Source: Cytophagales bacterium (GTDB lineage: Bacteria > Bacteroidota > Bacteroidia > Cytophagales > Cyclobacteriaceae). From it: a stretch of 64,000 bases of DNA. Positions 27,949-36,183 of the stretch are shown one piece after another. Numbering within the stretch: the first letter of the stretch is position 1; every line of letters starts with the position of its first letter. Under the pieces are notes generated by a model. It ran no database searches and had not been told where the DNA came from. It was given only the letters and a program-made list of their open reading frames with translations. A program made the position numbers and the translations under genes. The stretch is from NCBI GenBank assembly GCA_033344775.1, contig JAWPMT010000006.1, positions 1 through 64,000 on the forward strand, written 5' to 3'.

Positions 27949-30093
27949 ATGAAAAAATTATTGATTGCTTCGCTGGCAGTCCTCGTTGCTTTTGCTTGTC
28001 AGGCTCCTAAAGAGGCCACTACTGGCAGTTTGAAATATCCACAAACCGCAAAAGTGGATACCGTAGACACGTACTTTGGTACGGAAGTTCCCGACCCTTA
28101 CAGATGGTTGGAAGATGATCGCTCAGATGCGACCGCCGAGTGGGTAAGTGCACAGAACAAAGTGACCCAATCTTATCTGACAGAAATCCCATTCCGGGAT
28201 CAAATCAAAGCCAGATTAACGGAATTGCTGAATTATGAACGTGTCAATGCCCCGTCCAAGCATGGAGATTATGAATACACCTATAAGAATGACGGACTTC
28301 AAAATCAGAGTGTACTTTACCGCAATAAAATCGGTAGCGACGAAGAAGAAGTATTTCTTGACCCCAATAAATTCTCGGATGATGGCACGATTTCTTTAGC
28401 TAGTACAAGTTTCACTGAGGATGGCTCTCTGTTTGGTTATTTGATCTCTATCGGCGGTAGCGACTGGAGAAAAGCCCTGGTCATGGACGTTGAAACCGGT
28501 AAGATCGTAGAAGATACCCTACACAATGTGAAGTTCAGTGGAATGTCCTGGAAGGGCAAAGAAGGGTTCTATTACAGCAGCTATGACAAGCCAGAAGGTG
28601 GTTCTGAACTTTCCGCCAAGACGCAACTACACAAATTGATGTATCACAAGTTAGGTACGGATCAGTCTGAAGACGTATTGGTTTTCGGTGGTGAGGCACA
28701 GCCTTATCGATATGTTGGTGGCAACGTGACTGAAGACAATAACTATTTGGTCATCAGCGGAGCACACCGAACCAGTGGTCGGGCCTTGTTCATCAGAGAT
28801 TTACGTGATCCGAATTCAAAAATCCTAACCATCGATGATGACATGGAAACCAATGAATTTGTGATGCATACTGAAGGTTCAAGAATTTTGATTCAAACCA
28901 ACTGGGAAGCACCCAATGAGAGAATCGTGGAAACAGATTTCAGTAAACTGACCCGTGAAAACTGGAAAGATGTAATCCCTGAAACCGAAAATGTATTGAG
29001 CGCCAGCACTGGTGGCGGATACATTTTTGCCAACTATCTGATCGATGCAAAAACAGCCATTAAACAATATGACACAAAAGGCAATCTGGTAAGAGATGTG
29101 GAATTGCCGGGAATTGGTACCGCCAGTGGGTTTGGTGCGGAATTGGAAGATGATGAGTTATATTACTCGTTCACTTCATTCACTTATCCAACTACCATCT
29201 TCAAATATGACATCAATGCAGGTACTTCCGAGCTGTATTCTCAGCCTAAGGTAGATTTCAATCCTGATGATTATGAAACCAAGCAGGTCTTCTACGAAAG
29301 TAAGGATGGCACTAAAATTCCTATGTTCATCACGCACAAGAAAGGCATTGAGCTGAATGGTAAAAACCCCACCTATCTATATGCCTACGGTGGTTTCAAT
29401 ATCAGCCTACGGCCAAGCTTCAGTACCCCTCGAATCCTGTGGCTAGAAAATGGTGGCATCTATGCACAGCCAAACATTCGAGGTGGTGGCGAGTATGGTA
29501 AAGAGTGGCATGAGGCTGGCACGAAATTGAAGAAGCAAAATGTATTTGACGATTTCATCGCTGCAGGTGAATGGCTGATCAGTAACAATTATACATCAAG
29601 TGATTACCTGGCCATTGCTGGTGGTTCTAACGGTGGATTGTTAGTAGGAACTACGATGACACAGCGTCCTGATTTGGCGAAAGTAGCTTTCCCCGCTGTA
29701 GGAGTAATGGACATGCTTCGTTATCACAAATTCACAGCTGGTGCTGGTTGGGCGTTTGATTACGGTACATCCGAAGATTCTAAGGAAATGTTCGACTATC
29801 TGCACGGTTATTCTCCTGTTCATAACTTCAAACAAGGTACCGCTTATCCTGCGACCATGGTTACTACCGCCGATCATGATGATCGTGTGGTTCCTGCGCA
29901 TTCATTCAAGTTTGCTGCTACAATGCAAGAGAATCACTCCGGGCCTAATCCGGTTTTGATCCGAATCGAAACAGATGCCGGACATGGTGCGGGAACTCCG
30001 ATCACCAAAATTATTGAGCAAAATGCTGATCGCTATTCTTTTGCGTGGTACAACATGGGGGTGATCCCTGAAGTGGCGAAGAAGGTGTTGTAA
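27949..30093 (+). CDS. prolyl oligopeptidase (S9A), lipoprotein
   Basis: A 714-residue serine peptidase cleaving short peptides after proline. The N-terminus is a lipoprotein signal (LVAFACQA with lipobox Cys near residue 17), so the enzyme is predicted to be membrane-anchored outside the cytoplasm. The seven-bladed propeller (about residues 80-420) begins after DPYRWLEDDRS. The catalytic domain carries Ser in GGSNGG (about 561), Asp in TADHDDRVVP (about 642) and His in DAGHGAG (about 678). The family signature YAYGGFNISLRPSFS is present. A perfect 9-bp stem ends next to its start codon and may control its translation. Confidence 0.95.
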   Translation: MKKLLIASLAVLVAFACQAPKEATTGSLKYPQTAKVDTVDTYFGTEVPDPYRWLEDDRSDATAEWVSAQNKVTQSYLTEIPFRDQIKARLTELLNYERVNAPSKHGDYEYTYKNDGLQNQSVLYRNKIGSDEEEVFLDPNKFSDDGTISLASTSFTEDGSLFGYLISIGGSDWRKALVMDVETGKIVEDTLHNVKFSGMSWKGKEGFYYSSYDKPEGGSELSAKTQLHKLMYHKLGTDQSEDVLVFGGEAQPYRYVGGNVTEDNNYLVISGAHRTSGRALFIRDLRDPNSKILTIDDDMETNEFVMHTEGSRILIQTNWEAPNERIVETDFSKLTRENWKDVIPETENVLSASTGGGYIFANYLIDAKTAIKQYDTKGNLVRDVELPGIGTASGFGAELEDDELYYSFTSFTYPTTIFKYDINAGTSELYSQPKVDFNPDDYETKQVFYESKDGTKIPMFITHKKGIELNGKNPTYLYAYGGFNISLRPSFSTPRILWLENGGIYAQPNIRGGGEYGKEWHEAGTKLKKQNVFDDFIAAGEWLISNNYTSSDYLAIAGGSNGGLLVGTTMTQRPDLAKVAFPAVGVMDMLRYHKFTAGAGWAFDYGTSEDSKEMFDYLHGYSPVHNFKQGTAYPATMVTTADHDDRVVPAHSFKFAATMQENHSGPNPVLIRIETDAGHGAGTPITKIIEQNADRYSFAWYNMGVIPEVAKKVL

Positions 30094-30142
30094 GTACTTG
30101 ATAAATATTCAGGTTGCAACCTAATCAGCATTGTAACCAGAG

Positions 30143-30177
30143 GAAACACCATTTTGAGTCTTCGAAATGGTGTTTTC
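30143..30177 (+). terminator. terminator after prolyl oligopeptidase
   Basis: AAACACCATTT and AAATGGTGTTT form an 11-bp stem around a short loop and run into TTTTCATTTC. It lies about 50 bp after the peptidase stop codon and upstream of the GNAT gene. Confidence 0.75.
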
Positions 30178-30210
30178 ATTTCATATTTGCCCAAATAAAA
30201 TTCAAACATC

Positions 30211-30660
30211 ATGGCCATCATTCGACAAGGAAATAAAGCAGACTTACCCGCCGCATTGGAATTGATCCGGGAACTTGCGATCTATGAAAAGGCTGAACAT
30301 GAGGTGGCCAATACCGTCGAAATGATGGAAAAAGATGGCTTTGGAGCACAGCCGGTATTTGGATTCATTGTGGCTGAAGAAGACGGTGGAGAGATCATTG
30401 GCATGTCCATGTATTACTACCGCTACTCCACATGGAAAGGCAAACGCATGTACCTGGAAGATTTGATCGTAAAAGAAGCCAAACGCGGCTCTGGCGTAGG
30501 CAAGCTGCTGTTCGAGCGAACGATTGAAATCGGGAAAGAAACCGGATGTACAGGAATGATGTGGCAAGTACTGGACTGGAATGAACCTGCAATCAACTTC
30601 TACAAGAAGTACAATACTCGGATGGAAGACGACTGGATCAATTGTAATCTGGATTTTTAA
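30211..30660 (+). CDS. GNAT family N-acetyltransferase
   Basis: A 149-residue acetyltransferase of the GNAT fold, close to the diamine/polyamine N-acetyltransferase-like group. It begins AIIRQGNKADLPAALELIRELA. The acetyl-CoA-binding motif is LEDLIVKEAKRGSGVGKLLFER (conserved R-G-x-G-x-G/A), and the late motif is WQVLDWNEPAINFYKKYNTRMEDDW, characteristic of spermidine/spermine- and thialysine-acetylating members. The substrate cannot be fixed from sequence. It is a single gene converging on the DUF4286 gene across repeat copy 2. Confidence 0.9.
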   Translation: MAIIRQGNKADLPAALELIRELAIYEKAEHEVANTVEMMEKDGFGAQPVFGFIVAEEDGGEIIGMSMYYYRYSTWKGKRMYLEDLIVKEAKRGSGVGKLLFERTIEIGKETGCTGMMWQVLDWNEPAINFYKKYNTRMEDDWINCNLDF

Positions 30661-30670
30661 CAAAGAAAAG

Positions 30671-30714
30671 GTCATACTGAGCCTGCCTGGTCGGCAGACA
30701 GGGCTCTCGAACCC
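30671..30714 (+). repeat. dispersed intergenic repeat, copy 2
   Basis: Begins GTCATACTGAGCCTGCC and ends TCGAACCC, directly adjoining the TAG stop of the minus-strand DUF4286 gene. It contains the small palindrome CTGCC-TGGTC-GGCAG. It has the same layout as copy 1: between convergent genes, with the minus-strand stop codon formed at the repeat edge. Confidence 0.75.
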
Positions 30715-31022
30715 TAAACGACCTCCTCCAACACCGTCCTAAACGCCACAAACTTACCTCCATAGGCATCGTCGTGGTGTTTTCTCATCGCTGGGGCTTC
30801 TGTGTCCAGATAGGCCTCAATCTGGCCAATGTTCTCTGCAAAATACTGGATTGCATAGGTAATGCCCGTTGCATCAGGTACTTCATTTAATAATCGTAGG
30901 AACTTGGAGCCTGTGAACCGACCGGTATTCAATACTTCGGGAATGTGAACATTTTTCATCCATTGCTTCCATTCCTCTTCTACTTCCGGATCAATGTTTA
31001 CGGTGACGTTGTAGATTAGCAT
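30714..31022 (-). CDS. DUF4286 family protein
   Basis: A 102-residue protein of the DUF4286 family, common in Bacteroidota. It resembles the ferredoxin-like alpha/beta-barrel monooxygenase fold in size and pattern: MLIYNVTVNIDPEVEEEWKQWM, HIPEVLNTGRFTGSKFLRLL, TYAIQYFAENIGQIEAYL. The function is unknown. The start is placed at 31022, because homologues of this family begin with M(L)IYNVTVNID. An upstream in-frame ATG would run into the neighbouring divergent gene. It is divergent from the carotenoid operon (51 bp between start codons). Confidence 0.85.
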   Translation of the reverse strand: MLIYNVTVNIDPEVEEEWKQWMKNVHIPEVLNTGRFTGSKFLRLLNEVPDATGITYAIQYFAENIGQIEAYLDTEAPAMRKHHDDAYGGKFVAFRTVLEEVV

Positions 31023-31073
31023 CTGACCTGATTTTTTTGCAAACAAAACTAAAGCAAACGGGTTTACGATGAG

Positions 31074-31703
31074 ATGAAAATACCCAACCAACATATCGGC
31101 ATCGGTATTCTATTTTTTCACTTGATTGGTGCTTTTGGTACTTTCTGGCATATGACCAGGGAAACGACCCTTGCAATGACACCAGTTAATTTACTCCTGA
31201 GCAGTATACTAATCTTTGTGTGCCATGAAAAAATCACCACTCGCTGGACAATAACTGTCGTAATTTTAGCAATCATCGGCTATTTGGTAGAAGTGGCAGG
31301 GGTGGCCACCGGGCAGATTTTTGGGAAGTATCAATATGGGCCTGTTTTAGGTTATGCGATTTGGGACGTCCCATTAGCGATGGCATTGAACTGGTTTTTA
31401 CTGCTGTACATTTTTGGGCAGCTAGTAGCCCCGTTGAAATTACCCCTTGCACTCAAAGCAATGTTGGCTGGATTTGGCATGGTTTTGCTGGATGTCATCA
31501 TTGAACCGGTCGCAATTGAACTGAATTATTGGCGGTGGACCAATGTTTCTGTACCTTTTCAGAACTATGTAGCGTGGTTTGTGATCGGCTCGATCCTGCA
31601 AGTATTTTTTCTGAAAGCAAATGGCCCTATCAGGAATGCATTTGCCTTCTATTTGCTAGCAAGTCAATTGCTTTATTTTTTGTCCATCTTGCTGTTTTTA
31701 TAA
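31074..31703 (+). CDS. cruF: CruF-like carotenoid 1',2'-hydratase (DUF422)
   Basis: A 209-residue membrane protein with six or seven hydrophobic helices. It matches the carotenoid biosynthesis protein / bisanhydrobacterioruberin hydratase family (DUF422). Typical segments are IFGKYQYGPVLGYAIWDVPLAMALNWFLLL and LDVIIEPVAIELNYWRWTN, with acidic residues in helices as in that group. Members add water to the acyclic end of a carotenoid. It is the first gene of the carotenoid cluster, 67 bp before crtI. The presence of both this hydratase and a lycopene cyclase points to monocyclic carotenoids with a 1'-hydroxy end. The gene symbol is by family similarity. Confidence 0.8.
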   Translation: MKIPNQHIGIGILFFHLIGAFGTFWHMTRETTLAMTPVNLLLSSILIFVCHEKITTRWTITVVILAIIGYLVEVAGVATGQIFGKYQYGPVLGYAIWDVPLAMALNWFLLLYIFGQLVAPLKLPLALKAMLAGFGMVLLDVIIEPVAIELNYWRWTNVSVPFQNYVAWFVIGSILQVFFLKANGPIRNAFAFYLLASQLLYFLSILLFL

Positions 31704-31770
31704 ACCACTTTTTAACCAAGCGGTCGTTTGACTTGTTAAGTCTACGTTTTTTAATAACTAATCCGATCCC

Positions 31771-33240
31771 ATGGGGAAAAAAGTCTGTGTTATAGGTTCT
31801 GGTTTTGCTGGTTTATCCGCAGCCTGTCATTTGGCGAAAGCTGGTTATCAGGTCACCGTGCTCGAAAAAAATGAGCAAGTGGGTGGCAGGGCTCGAACAC
31901 TATCCGTAGATGGTTTTCACTTCGACATGGGACCTTCCTGGTATTGGATGCCGGACGTTTTCGAAAGATTCTTCAATCATTTCGGCAAACAAGCTTCAGA
32001 TTTCTACGATCTCAAAAGACTGGACCCTTCCTATGCAGTAAAGTTCAAGGATGAGTTACTGCCCATTCCTGCGAAAATGGATGAGTTTGAGGCTATGTGT
32101 GAGCGGATTGAACCAGGAAGTTCAAAGGCATTAAGAAAATTTCTATCTCAGGCGCAATACAAATATGAGGTTGGCATTCACGATCTCGTTCATAAGCCTG
32201 GTAGGTCCCTGACAGAATTCATGGACGCCCGATTATTGTACGGCCTGACCAAAATGGATGTCCTGACTTCCATGCGGAAACACGTTCATCGTTTTTTCAA
32301 GTCCGATAAGCTCCGCGAGTTAATGGAGTTCCCGATCCTGTTTTTGGGGTCTACGCCAAGCAATACACCGGCACTTTACAGTCTGATGAATTATGCAGAC
32401 ATCTCACTAGGCACCTGGTATCCTATGGGTGGAATGAATAAGGTCATTCAGGGCATGGTCAGTATAGCCGAAGAACTGGGTGTTGAAATAAAGACGGAAG
32501 AAAAAGTACTTTCATTCCAATATGAGAAAAACGGCATTCAACGAATCGTTACCGAAAATCAGCGGTTTGAAACGGATCTGGTGGTCGCGGGTGCAGACTA
32601 TAACCACATTGACCAATCTATCGTGGCTCCGGAGTTCCGACAGTATTCTCCCAAATATTGGGACAACCGGGAAATGGCCCCTTCGTCTCTGTTATTCTAT
32701 CTGGGCGTGAAAAAGGAATTACCGAAGATGTTACATCACGTGCTGTTCTTCGATGAAGATTTCAATCACCACGCTCACGAGATCTACAATGACCCCAAGT
32801 GGCCTACCAAGCCTTTGTTGTACACCTCAGCAACGGGCAAGACAGATCCAGACGTAGCGCCTGCAGGTCACGAGAATTTGGTGGTATTGATCCCTGTCGC
32901 TCCAGGTTTGGAAGACACGCCTGAAATCCGTGAAAAGTATTACAATCTGGTGATGGATCGCCTGGAAGCATTCAATGAAACAAGCATTCGTGAACATGTG
33001 ATCGTGAAAAAAAGCTTTGCCCACAATGACTTTCAGAATGATTATAACTCATTTAAAGGCAATGCCTACGGATTGGCCAATACCTTGCGACAAACCGCGA
33101 TCCTGAAACCTCGACTAAAAAGTAAAAAACTCAAAAACTTATACCATACCGGGCAATTGACCGTCCCTGGACCTGGCGTCCCTCCTTCTCTGATCTCTGG
33201 AGAAGTGGTGGCCAAAGAGATCCACAAGGAATTTGCCTGA
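31771..33240 (+). CDS. crtI: phytoene desaturase
   Basis: A 489-residue FAD-dependent desaturase that converts phytoene to lycopene in successive steps. It has the dinucleotide-binding N-terminus ([21 protein letters not shown], then [25 protein letters not shown]) and the CrtI C-terminal signature [27 protein letters not shown]-like segment ([22 protein letters not shown]). It may act beyond lycopene, but that cannot be decided from sequence. It overlaps the longest open frame of crtB but not its likely ATG start. It sits second in the carotenoid operon. Confidence 0.95.
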   Translation: MGKKVCVIGSGFAGLSAACHLAKAGYQVTVLEKNEQVGGRARTLSVDGFHFDMGPSWYWMPDVFERFFNHFGKQASDFYDLKRLDPSYAVKFKDELLPIPAKMDEFEAMCERIEPGSSKALRKFLSQAQYKYEVGIHDLVHKPGRSLTEFMDARLLYGLTKMDVLTSMRKHVHRFFKSDKLRELMEFPILFLGSTPSNTPALYSLMNYADISLGTWYPMGGMNKVIQGMVSIAEELGVEIKTEEKVLSFQYEKNGIQRIVTENQRFETDLVVAGADYNHIDQSIVAPEFRQYSPKYWDNREMAPSSLLFYLGVKKELPKMLHHVLFFDEDFNHHAHEIYNDPKWPTKPLLYTSATGKTDPDVAPAGHENLVVLIPVAPGLEDTPEIREKYYNLVMDRLEAFNETSIREHVIVKKSFAHNDFQNDYNSFKGNAYGLANTLRQTAILKPRLKSKKLKNLYHTGQLTVPGPGVPPSLISGEVVAKEIHKEFA

Positions 33241-33250
33241 TTTTTTGATT

Positions 33251-34087
33251 ATGGATGAATTGTTCAACACTACGGCCCTCAAATGCAGCCGCCTGATCAC
33301 GCAGCACTATAGTACTTCATTTACACTAGGCATTAAGACCTTACACAAGAAATTTCACCTGCCTGTTTATGCCGTGTATGGCTTTGTTCGCTATGCTGAT
33401 GAGATTGTAGATACATTTCACGGCAAGAACAAGCAGGAATTGTTGCTGCGTTTCAAAGCAGATACTTATCGTGCCATTGAAGAAGAGATCAGCCTGAATC
33501 CGGTTTTGCATGCTTTTCAGATGGTCGTCAATGAATATGGGATCGATCATGACTTAATTGAGGCATTTCTCTATAGCATGGAAATGGACCTGGATCAAAC
33601 ACTACATGACCAGGAGTCCTACGAAAAATACATTTATGGCTCTGCAGAAGTAGTCGGATTGATGTGCTTACGGATTTTTTGTGAAGGCAACCGAAAGCAA
33701 TACAATGAATTGTTAAGCTCTGCCAAGTCATTGGGTTCTGCTTTTCAAAAGGTGAATTTCCTGAGAGATATCAAAAGCGATTTTGATGACCGGGGGCGGG
33801 TTTACTTTCCTGGAGTGGACTTCAATCAGTTTACGCTAGAAGACAAAAAGCTGATCGAAGAAGACATTGAAAAGGATTTTAGAGACGCACTAGAAGGGAT
33901 CAAAATGCTTCCCCAAGGAGCTAGAGGTGGTGTTTATTTGGCTTATGTATATTACTTCCAACTCTTTAAAAAAATCAAACGCCTTCCTCCTAGAAAGATT
34001 CTTTCCGAAAGGGTACGGGTTCCGGACAGCATCAAAATGTTGCTGTGGACCAAATCCTATGTGAAGAGTTCTCTGAATACCATTTAA
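33251..34087 (+). CDS. crtB: phytoene synthase
   Basis: A 278-residue prenyl-transfer enzyme joining two geranylgeranyl diphosphates into phytoene. The two Mg2+-binding aspartate motifs are seen: YADEIVDTFHG near residue 45, and NFLRDIKSDFDDRGRVYFP near 170. The segment TFSLGIKTL-like (STSFTLGIKTLHKKFHLPVYAVYGFVRYAD) matches squalene/phytoene synthases. The ATG at 33251 is preferred, because the longer frame begins at a TTG inside crtI. Only 10 bp separate crtI and crtB, and crtB is followed 3 bp later by the cyclase gene, so translation is probably coupled. Confidence 0.95.
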   Translation: MDELFNTTALKCSRLITQHYSTSFTLGIKTLHKKFHLPVYAVYGFVRYADEIVDTFHGKNKQELLLRFKADTYRAIEEEISLNPVLHAFQMVVNEYGIDHDLIEAFLYSMEMDLDQTLHDQESYEKYIYGSAEVVGLMCLRIFCEGNRKQYNELLSSAKSLGSAFQKVNFLRDIKSDFDDRGRVYFPGVDFNQFTLEDKKLIEEDIEKDFRDALEGIKMLPQGARGGVYLAYVYYFQLFKKIKRLPPRKILSERVRVPDSIKMLLWTKSYVKSSLNTI

Positions 34088-34090
34088 AGG

Positions 34091-34777
34091 ATGTCGCTGT
34101 ATTTCTTGCTTCATTTCTGCACGATTTCCTTTCCGCTGGCCAGATCTTTTGAATACCGGGTCAAGTACTATACCAAATGGGCTCCCCTTGTACTGGCCAT
34201 CCTGATCACGGGATTTGTGTTCATTGTTTGGGACATCCTGTTCACCAAATCCGGTGTTTGGGGATTCAACCCTGCTTATTTATCTGGATTTTACCTCGCG
34301 AACCTACCGATTGAAGAATGGTTGTTTTTCGTGACCGTCCCCTTCGCCTCTGTTTTCATTTACGAAAACGTCATTTATTTCATTCGCAAACCCCTAAAAT
34401 CAGCCATCGCCCAGCGGATCATGTTGGTCATGGGAATCACTTTAGTTCTTATCGCTATTACCCACTACGATCAACTGTACACGTTTTATTGTTTCCTTGG
34501 CACTGGGATTTTATTGATATTACACGGAACTTACATCAAAGCAGAATACGCAGGGCATTTTTTAATTACTTACCTGTTTCATCTGATCCCATTTTTTGTC
34601 GTGAACGGCATCCTTACCGGGTCGTTTATCGATGGTCAGATTGTCTGGTACAACCCTGCAGAGCATTTTGGCATCTTATTGATGACGATCCCAATTGAGG
34701 ATTCGATTTACTCGATGTTTCTGCTATTAATGAACATAACACTGTACGAATACTTTAAAAAGACCCGGTTTTCCTGA
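34091..34777 (+). CDS. crtYcd: lycopene beta-cyclase, CrtYcd-type fusion
   Basis: A 228-residue membrane protein with about seven helices, formed of two related halves like the actinobacterial CrtYc and CrtYd subunits fused together. Each half has the signature PIE-E/D near the end: LPIEEWLFFVTVPFASVFIYE around residues 72-92, and IPIEDSIYSMFLLLMNITLYE near 198-218. Such CrtYcd proteins occur widely in Bacteroidota and cyclise one or both ends of lycopene. The spacing to crtB (3 bp) and ispH (25 bp) places it in the carotenoid operon. Confidence 0.9.
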   Translation: MSLYFLLHFCTISFPLARSFEYRVKYYTKWAPLVLAILITGFVFIVWDILFTKSGVWGFNPAYLSGFYLANLPIEEWLFFVTVPFASVFIYENVIYFIRKPLKSAIAQRIMLVMGITLVLIAITHYDQLYTFYCFLGTGILLILHGTYIKAEYAGHFLITYLFHLIPFFVVNGILTGSFIDGQIVWYNPAEHFGILLMTIPIEDSIYSMFLLLMNITLYEYFKKTRFS

Positions 34778-34802
34778 ACAAGACCTCATTTATCTAGTTG
34801 TA

Positions 34803-35654
34803 ATGATTATGAAGAATCTCACTGTAAATATCGATCAAAACTCCGGCTTTTGCTTTGGAGTGGTATTTGCAATTGAGATGGCAGAAGAGATCCTGGATGA
34901 ATTTGGTGAACTGTATTGCCTGGGAGATATCGTTCACAATGATGAAGAGGTTAAACGATTAGAGCAAAAAGGGCTGAAGATCATAAGTCATGATGACTTG
35001 CTTACAATCCGGGATGCCCGGGTGCTGATCCGAGCTCATGGCGAACCACCTTCTACTTACAAGATTGCCACCATGAACAACCTGGAGCTGATCGATGCTT
35101 CTTGCCCAGTGGTATTGAAACTGCAAAATAGAATTAAGAACTCCTACGATAAGAAGCAGAATATCTATATCTATGGAAAGCATGGCCATGCAGAAGTGGT
35201 GGGCCTCATGGGGCAAACCATGAATCAAGCGGTCGTCTTTCAGGATCTGGAAGAATTAGATCTGGAAGAAATGCCACGGGAAATCACGCTTTATAGCCAG
35301 ACGACCAAGAGCACAGATAAATTTTACGACATTACTCGTCAACTTGCAGAGGCTGGCATTCAGGTGAATTCGCATGATACCATTTGCCGACAGGTTTCTA
35401 ACCGTGATAAGGAGCTCAGGAACTTTGCCCAAAAGTTTGATAAGATCGTATTCGTTTCAGGCACCAAATCATCGAATGGTAAAGTGCTTTATAACATTTG
35501 CAAGCAAAATAATCCTGGATCATTCTTTGTTTCCAGTCCTTCAGAAATCAACAATGATTGGTTCAATACCAATGATTCTGTAGGCGTATGTGGCGCAACA
35601 TCCACCCCTATGTGGCTCATGGAACAAGTCCGGGATCAACTCTTAACGTATTAA
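34803..35654 (+). CDS. ispH: 4-hydroxy-3-methylbut-2-enyl diphosphate reductase
   Basis: A 283-residue 4Fe-4S enzyme making IPP and DMAPP in the last step of the MEP pathway. The three cluster cysteines lie in NSGFCFGVVFAIE (Cys17), ASCPVVLKLQ (near 99) and a CxxxSTP-type segment VCGATSTPMWLMEQV near the end. RAHGEPPSTY, YGKHGHAEVVGLMGQT and the SGTKSSNGKVLYN segment are also conserved. It stands inside the carotenoid operon, 25 bp after the cyclase and 15 bp before crtZ. This couples precursor supply to pigment synthesis. No second MEP-pathway gene is nearby. Confidence 0.97.
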   Translation: MIMKNLTVNIDQNSGFCFGVVFAIEMAEEILDEFGELYCLGDIVHNDEEVKRLEQKGLKIISHDDLLTIRDARVLIRAHGEPPSTYKIATMNNLELIDASCPVVLKLQNRIKNSYDKKQNIYIYGKHGHAEVVGLMGQTMNQAVVFQDLEELDLEEMPREITLYSQTTKSTDKFYDITRQLAEAGIQVNSHDTICRQVSNRDKELRNFAQKFDKIVFVSGTKSSNGKVLYNICKQNNPGSFFVSSPSEINNDWFNTNDSVGVCGATSTPMWLMEQVRDQLLTY

Positions 35655-35669
35655 GTATATCTTCACACC

Positions 35670-36125
35670 ATGTCAATAGCGATCAATACACTACTGGTGG
35701 TTGGTACCTTCTTCTTTATGGAAGGCATTGCCTGGTTTACACACAAATACATCATGCATGGGTTCCTGTGGTCCTGGCATCGTTCGCACCATAAAGTGCA
35801 TCCGCATCCGCTTGAAATGAATGACTTGTTCGCCCTGGTCTTCAGCATTCCTTCTGTAGCGCTGATTGTGATCGGATTTGAAGTGGCATCCGTTTCCTGG
35901 CTGAAATTCATTGGCTTTGGCATTCTGGGATATGGCATTTTCTATTTCATCTTTCATGATGTCATCGTCCACCGACGAATCAAGATCAAATTCAAGGCGA
36001 AACATCGCTACATGCGCCGGATCATCAACGCACATTACATTCATCATGAAAGTCATTCTAAAGAAGGTGGACGTGCTTTTGGGTTTCTGTATGCTCCAAA
36101 GAGGTTCGAGGAGTCTAAATCATAA
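35670..36125 (+). CDS. crtZ: beta-carotene 3-hydroxylase
   Basis: A 151-residue membrane di-iron hydroxylase of the sterol desaturase/fatty acid hydroxylase superfamily. It shows the CrtZ histidine pattern: HKYIMH and HRSHH (residues about 25-42), HDVIVH (near 103-108) and HYIHHESH (near 125-132). These bind the two irons. It adds hydroxyls at C-3 of beta-ionone rings. It has four hydrophobic segments. It is the last gene of the carotenoid operon, and a MutS-like gene begins 58 bp further on, probably from its own promoter. Confidence 0.93.
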   Translation: MSIAINTLLVVGTFFFMEGIAWFTHKYIMHGFLWSWHRSHHKVHPHPLEMNDLFALVFSIPSVALIVIGFEVASVSWLKFIGFGILGYGIFYFIFHDVIVHRRIKIKFKAKHRYMRRIINAHYIHHESHSKEGGRAFGFLYAPKRFEESKS

Positions 36126-36183
36126 ACTTTCTCAACCCAAATAAGTGACCATCCGTACCTATAGGTCGATCTAGCTTTATCGA

